Of a stretch of 8,579 bases of DNA, positions 5,623 to 8,579 are shown piece by piece (the first letter of the stretch is position 1; every line of letters starts with the position of its first letter). Origin of the DNA: an uncultured Rhodocyclaceae bacterium (GTDB lineage: Bacteria > Pseudomonadota > Gammaproteobacteria > Burkholderiales > Rhodocyclaceae); the NCBI GenBank assembly GCA_903930805.1, contig CAIYZZ010000393.1, positions 1 to 8,579 of the forward strand. The letters are read 5' to 3'. A model generated the notes under the pieces. That model was not told the DNA's origin and searched no databases. It was given only the letters and a program-made list of their open reading frames with translations. A program made the position numbers and the translations under genes.

Positions 5623-7815
5623 TTAAGCCTCGAGTGCCCGCAGTTCCGTGTTGGTGTAGCGCAGCCGGCTAGCCAGCACGCTGGCGATACCCTCCATCAG
5701 GCCAAGCGCAACTTTCTTGTGTTCCTCGGCGAACTGATCGAAGACTTTGCGTGACAGCACATACAGTTCGACGTCGCTGAAGGCGGCCGCATCCGCCGAA
5801 CGCGCCTCGCCATCGAGGAAACCCATCTCGCCGAAGAAAGCACCACGCCCGAAGGTGCCGAGGTGGTGCGTCTGCGTGGCGTTTATCGGCAACAGGATGC
5901 GCACGGCGCCGCGCCGGATGAGGAAGATTTCGTCGCCGTGATCGCCACGCGCAAAGATTTTTTCACCCGCCTTGAAGCTGCGCTGCTCCATGTGCTGCTC
6001 CAGCGCTGCCAGCGTTTGCGCCTTGCGATTTTTGAAGAGTTCGATATCGCCGAGCGCCAACGTGGTTTCTGCCACGAGCTCCAGCGCCGCAGCGGCGATG
6101 ATCTGGTCCTCCACCCATTCCTGCGCCTGGTCAATCTCGTCGAAAACCTTGACCGCACCATCTGTCTGAATCAAGCCTACTTCGTCGAGATACTGCCGGA
6201 TGTCGCGCCCAGAAGGCAGCTTTTGCGGGATCTGGCTGAAAATCAGGCAACCGTCGCGCTCGGCCAGCATGTCCTTGATCTGCTCCAGCATATGGGCAGC
6301 GGTGACGTCCACCGTCTGCACGCGCCGCATGTCGAGAATGAGATAGCGTCGCGTCTTGAGATCGGCTTCCAGCGCGGTGTAGAGTTGGTTGGTGGTACCG
6401 AAGAACAGGCTGCCCTGCAACTCGCAGATCGCCACGCTGTCGCCACGCTCGATAAGAATTTCCATTTCCTCATGCGTGCGCACACGCTTGGAAAAATGCT
6501 GGTTACCGAGGAGTTTGCGGCGCACTACCGCGCCACCTACCTGCTCACGGATGAACAGCATTATGGCAAGCAGGATACCGATGCCCGACGCGGCGATCAG
6601 GCTCACCGTCAGCGCGGTAAGCACCACGGCGGCGATCACCGCAAAATCGAGCACGGTAGCGCGCGACTTGAGGAAGTGCAAGCTGTTCTTGTCGATCATG
6701 CGCACGCCGATGACGATGAGGATCGCCGCCAGCGCGGCCACCGGCACCCAGGCGATCAGCGAACCCAGCACCAGGAAAGCTACCAGCGCCAGCGCCCCTT
6801 CCATCACGCCAGAGAACCGGCTGGAGCCGCCGGAGGTCAGGTTGACCAGCGTCGCCCCCATCGTGCCGGCACCCGGCATCCCGCCGATGATGGACGAGGA
6901 AATGTTGCCGAAACCCTGGCCGATCAGTTCGCGATTTGAGTTGTGGCGCGAGCGCGTCAGCGCATCAAGCACCAGACAGGTCTTCAACGTGTCAATCGAC
7001 AGGAGGCCAGCCAGCGTCAGCGCCGGAAAGATCAGCAATTTGAGCGTGTCAAGATCCAGCGCACTCATGGCCTGCCAGCGGCCAGCGAATGCATCGGTAA
7101 AGCTGGCACCACCACCGCCGAGGGGTCCAATCACCAGAGCATTCGCCTCGGGCGTTAGCGGCGCGGCGCCCGCAAGCGCCAGGCCGAAATAGGCCAGCAC
7201 TCCCGCCAGGAGACCGAGAATTGCCGCTGGTACCATCTTGATGATACGTGGTGCGCCGACCATCACCAACGCAGTTGCCGCACCAATCAACAAGCTCTTG
7301 CCGCTCCACAATTCCGGTGCAGCGAGTGCATGCCAGACATTCAGCCCCTTGGGCGCGCCCAGCAACTTGGGCACCTGGCTGCCGATGATGATGAGCCCGA
7401 CGCCGCTAAGATAACCGCTAACAACCGGATAAGGCATGTATTCGATCAGCCGCCCCAGCCGCAGCACGCCAAATGCAACTTGCAGCAGGCCCGCCATGAG
7501 CCCGAGCAGGCTCAACATCAGCATCACCGTATTCACCTCGACGCCCGCATGCAGGGTTTCGATGGCGAAGGCAGCCAGCACGGCGGCGGCCGGCGCGCAC
7601 GGTGCGCTGATCAACCGTGGCGCACCGCCGAGGGAGGCGGCAACCAGTCCCAGCGCCATGGCACCAAGAATACCGGCCATCGCGCCCTGCGCCGCTTGGG
7701 CGCTGCCGAGTGGCGAATAGATGGTGACGCCGAAAGCAATCGCCGAGGGCAAAGCCACCAGCATGGCGGCGAGACCGCCCCAGAAATCACCGGAAATATT
7801 TTTTGGTAGGTTCAT
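5623..7815 (-). CDS. SulP-family anion permease with STAS and cyclic-nucleotide-binding domains
   Basis: A 730-residue, three-part protein. Residues 1-430 are the SulP/SLC26 membrane domain: hydrophobic helices throughout, EYMPYPVVSGYLSGVG at 125-140, and the conserved FGNISSSIIGGMPGAGTMG block from 302, with substrate-pocket-type features. Residues about 450-565 are a STAS domain (LILDMRRVQTVDVTAAHML at 492-510). Residues about 605-715 are a CRP-type cNMP-binding domain: FKAGEKIFARGDHGDEIFLIRRGAVRI, then the phosphate-binding cassette FGEMGFLDGEARSADAAA with Glu663 and Arg672, then a C-terminal helix. There is no DNA-binding domain after it. The family carries sulfate, bicarbonate, or dicarboxylates; the substrate is not readable here. 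The likely role of the last domain is gating by a nucleotide or simply a degenerate regulatory module. The ATG overlaps the xerC stop (ATGA) with only a weak ribosome binding site, so translation is probably coupled. Confidence 0.92.
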   Translation of the reverse strand: MNLPKNISGDFWGGLAAMLVALPSAIAFGVTIYSPLGSAQAAQGAMAGILGAMALGLVAASLGGAPRLISAPCAPAAAVLAAFAIETLHAGVEVNTVMLMLSLLGLMAGLLQVAFGVLRLGRLIEYMPYPVVSGYLSGVGLIIIGSQVPKLLGAPKGLNVWHALAAPELWSGKSLLIGAATALVMVGAPRIIKMVPAAILGLLAGVLAYFGLALAGAAPLTPEANALVIGPLGGGGASFTDAFAGRWQAMSALDLDTLKLLIFPALTLAGLLSIDTLKTCLVLDALTRSRHNSNRELIGQGFGNISSSIIGGMPGAGTMGATLVNLTSGGSSRFSGVMEGALALVAFLVLGSLIAWVPVAALAAILIVIGVRMIDKNSLHFLKSRATVLDFAVIAAVVLTALTVSLIAASGIGILLAIMLFIREQVGGAVVRRKLLGNQHFSKRVRTHEEMEILIERGDSVAICELQGSLFFGTTNQLYTALEADLKTRRYLILDMRRVQTVDVTAAHMLEQIKDMLAERDGCLIFSQIPQKLPSGRDIRQYLDEVGLIQTDGAVKVFDEIDQAQEWVEDQIIAAAALELVAETTLALGDIELFKNRKAQTLAALEQHMEQRSFKAGEKIFARGDHGDEIFLIRRGAVRILLPINATQTHHLGTFGRGAFFGEMGFLDGEARSADAAAFSDVELYVLSRKVFDQFAEEHKKVALGLMEGIASVLASRLRYTNTELRALEA

Positions 7816-8579
7816 TTGTTCTTCGCCCGTGGATGCGCTGCATCATAAACCTTTGCCAGGTGCTGGAAATCCAGATGCGTATAAATCTGCGTCGTGGCAA
7901 TACTGGCGTGGCCGAGCATTTCCTGCACCGCGCGCAAGTCGCCGGAGGATTGCAGCACATGGCTGGCGAAAGAGTGGCGCAGCATGTGGGGATGCACGTG
8001 CAGACCCAGCCCGCTCTTCTTTGCCCAGACACCAAGCCGCAGTTCGATGGCACGTGGCGTCAGGCGCGTGCCGCGCCGGCTAACGAACAGCGCCGGCTCA
8101 CCCATCTTTGCCATGCCAGGGCGCTCTTCGATCCATGCGCACAAGGCCTCCACGGCTTTTGCGCCGACAGGCACGGTGCGAGTTTTGGCGCGCTTGCCGG
8201 TCACCGTTACCTCGCCGTTGGCGAGATCGAGACCACCGACCAGATCGAGTGCAGCGAGTTCGGCCAGACGCAGGCCAGAGGAATAGAACAGTTCGAAAAT
8301 CGCGCGATCGCGCACGGCCAGCTTGCCATCACCGTCGGGTATGGCGAGCAACGCGGCAGTCTGGTCGATACCCAGCGCCTTGGGCAACGCGCGCGGGCGT
8401 TTCGGGGCGCGTAAACCGACACACGGGTCGGCTACCAATTGCCCGCGCCGCGCCAGCCAGCGATAGTAGGCGCGCCAGGCCGACAGGGTGCGTGCAACGG
8501 AACGGGGCGACAGTCCCTGACCATGCAGGCGCATCGCCTGCCGGCGCAGTTCGTGGGTTTGCAATTTACCCAAGGGGCA
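7812..8579 (-). CDS. xerC: Tyrosine recombinase XerC, 5' end outside the window
   Basis: 255 residues from the right edge to the stop; the family is about 300, so roughly 40 N-terminal residues are missing because the window ends. A TTG at 8573 could be read as a start but the frame continues open through it and the core-binding domain would be cut, so I call the gene partial. Counting from the first whole codon, all six catalytic positions are present: Arg104 (SSGLRLAEL), Lys129 (VTGKRAKTR), His198 and Arg201 (HPHMLRHSFASH), His224 (LGHASI) and nucleophile Tyr233 (IYTHLD). Upstream is the SAM-like domain (GLSPRSVARTLSAWRAYYRWL), closer to XerC than XerD as I know them. XerC works with XerD at dif to resolve chromosome dimers at division. 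It heads an operon with sulP and rlmI. The C-terminal tail HPRAKNK is normal. A phage integrase is unlikely given the closeness to XerC and the housekeeping context. Confidence 0.9.
   Translation of the reverse strand, partial: CPLGKLQTHELRRQAMRLHGQGLSPRSVARTLSAWRAYYRWLARRGQLVADPCVGLRAPKRPRALPKALGIDQTAALLAIPDGDGKLAVRDRAIFELFYSSGLRLAELAALDLVGGLDLANGEVTVTGKRAKTRTVPVGAKAVEALCAWIEERPGMAKMGEPALFVSRRGTRLTPRAIELRLGVWAKKSGLGLHVHPHMLRHSFASHVLQSSGDLRAVQEMLGHASIATTQIYTHLDFQHLAKVYDAAHPRAKNK

Noticed and set aside
5863..6939. 358-codon open frame on the plus strand opposite sulP
   Set aside because: It lies wholly antisense to the intact SulP permease, is rich in Arg/His/Gln as expected of a GC-rich shadow frame, and matches no family I know.
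7812..8579. Phage or genomic-island integrase
   Set aside because: The sequence is XerC-like throughout, sits among housekeeping genes, and no tRNA or attachment site is present in the window.

Overview
This is a GC-rich chromosomal window with very tight gene packing. The proteins read as betaproteobacterial: LysA, HslU, HslV and XerC all look like the versions I know from Rhodocyclales/Nitrosomonadales-type genomes, and the order cyaY / lptM-lysA with xerC and hslVU close by is typical of that class. The taxonomic placement is inference from recognised protein sequence, not from a search.

Layout: positions 1-49 hold the first 16 codons of cyaY on the minus strand. Divergent from it, lptM (outer-membrane lipoprotein) and lysA (last step of lysine synthesis) run on the plus strand with a 4-base ATGA overlap. 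lysA converges on hslU with only 26 bases between the stops. hslV and hslU (two-part ATP-dependent protease) form a minus-strand operon, also with an ATGA overlap. A ZIP-family metal permease gene lies alone on the plus strand at 3570-4367, divergent from hslV and convergent with rlmI. The rest (4402-8579) is a minus-strand operon read right to left: xerC (5' end outside the window), then a SulP anion permease with STAS and cyclic-nucleotide-binding domains, then rlmI (23S rRNA methyltransferase); the spacings are a 4-base overlap and a 3-base gap.

Most of the window is housekeeping. The least ordinary element is a short dispersed repeat with core GGCGCTGGCGGGACGGCG, present three times. Two copies, identical over 21 bases and in opposite orientation, bracket the ZIP gene. 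The third (25 of 27 bases identical to the right-hand copy) is inside the lysA reading frame, in a surface-loop segment that varies between LysA proteins. This suggests an uncharacterised small mobile or amplified repeat in this genome that can enter coding sequence in frame, and perhaps explains how the ZIP gene came to sit between rlmI and hslV. Other points of interest are a 19-base in-frame direct repeat flanking the His-rich metal loop of the ZIP protein, and two genes (lptM, zip) whose best -10 boxes lie so near the ATG that their mRNAs may be leaderless.

No RNA genes, CRISPR arrays, complete insertion sequences or phage genes were seen, and no gene-free stretch exceeds about 135 bases.
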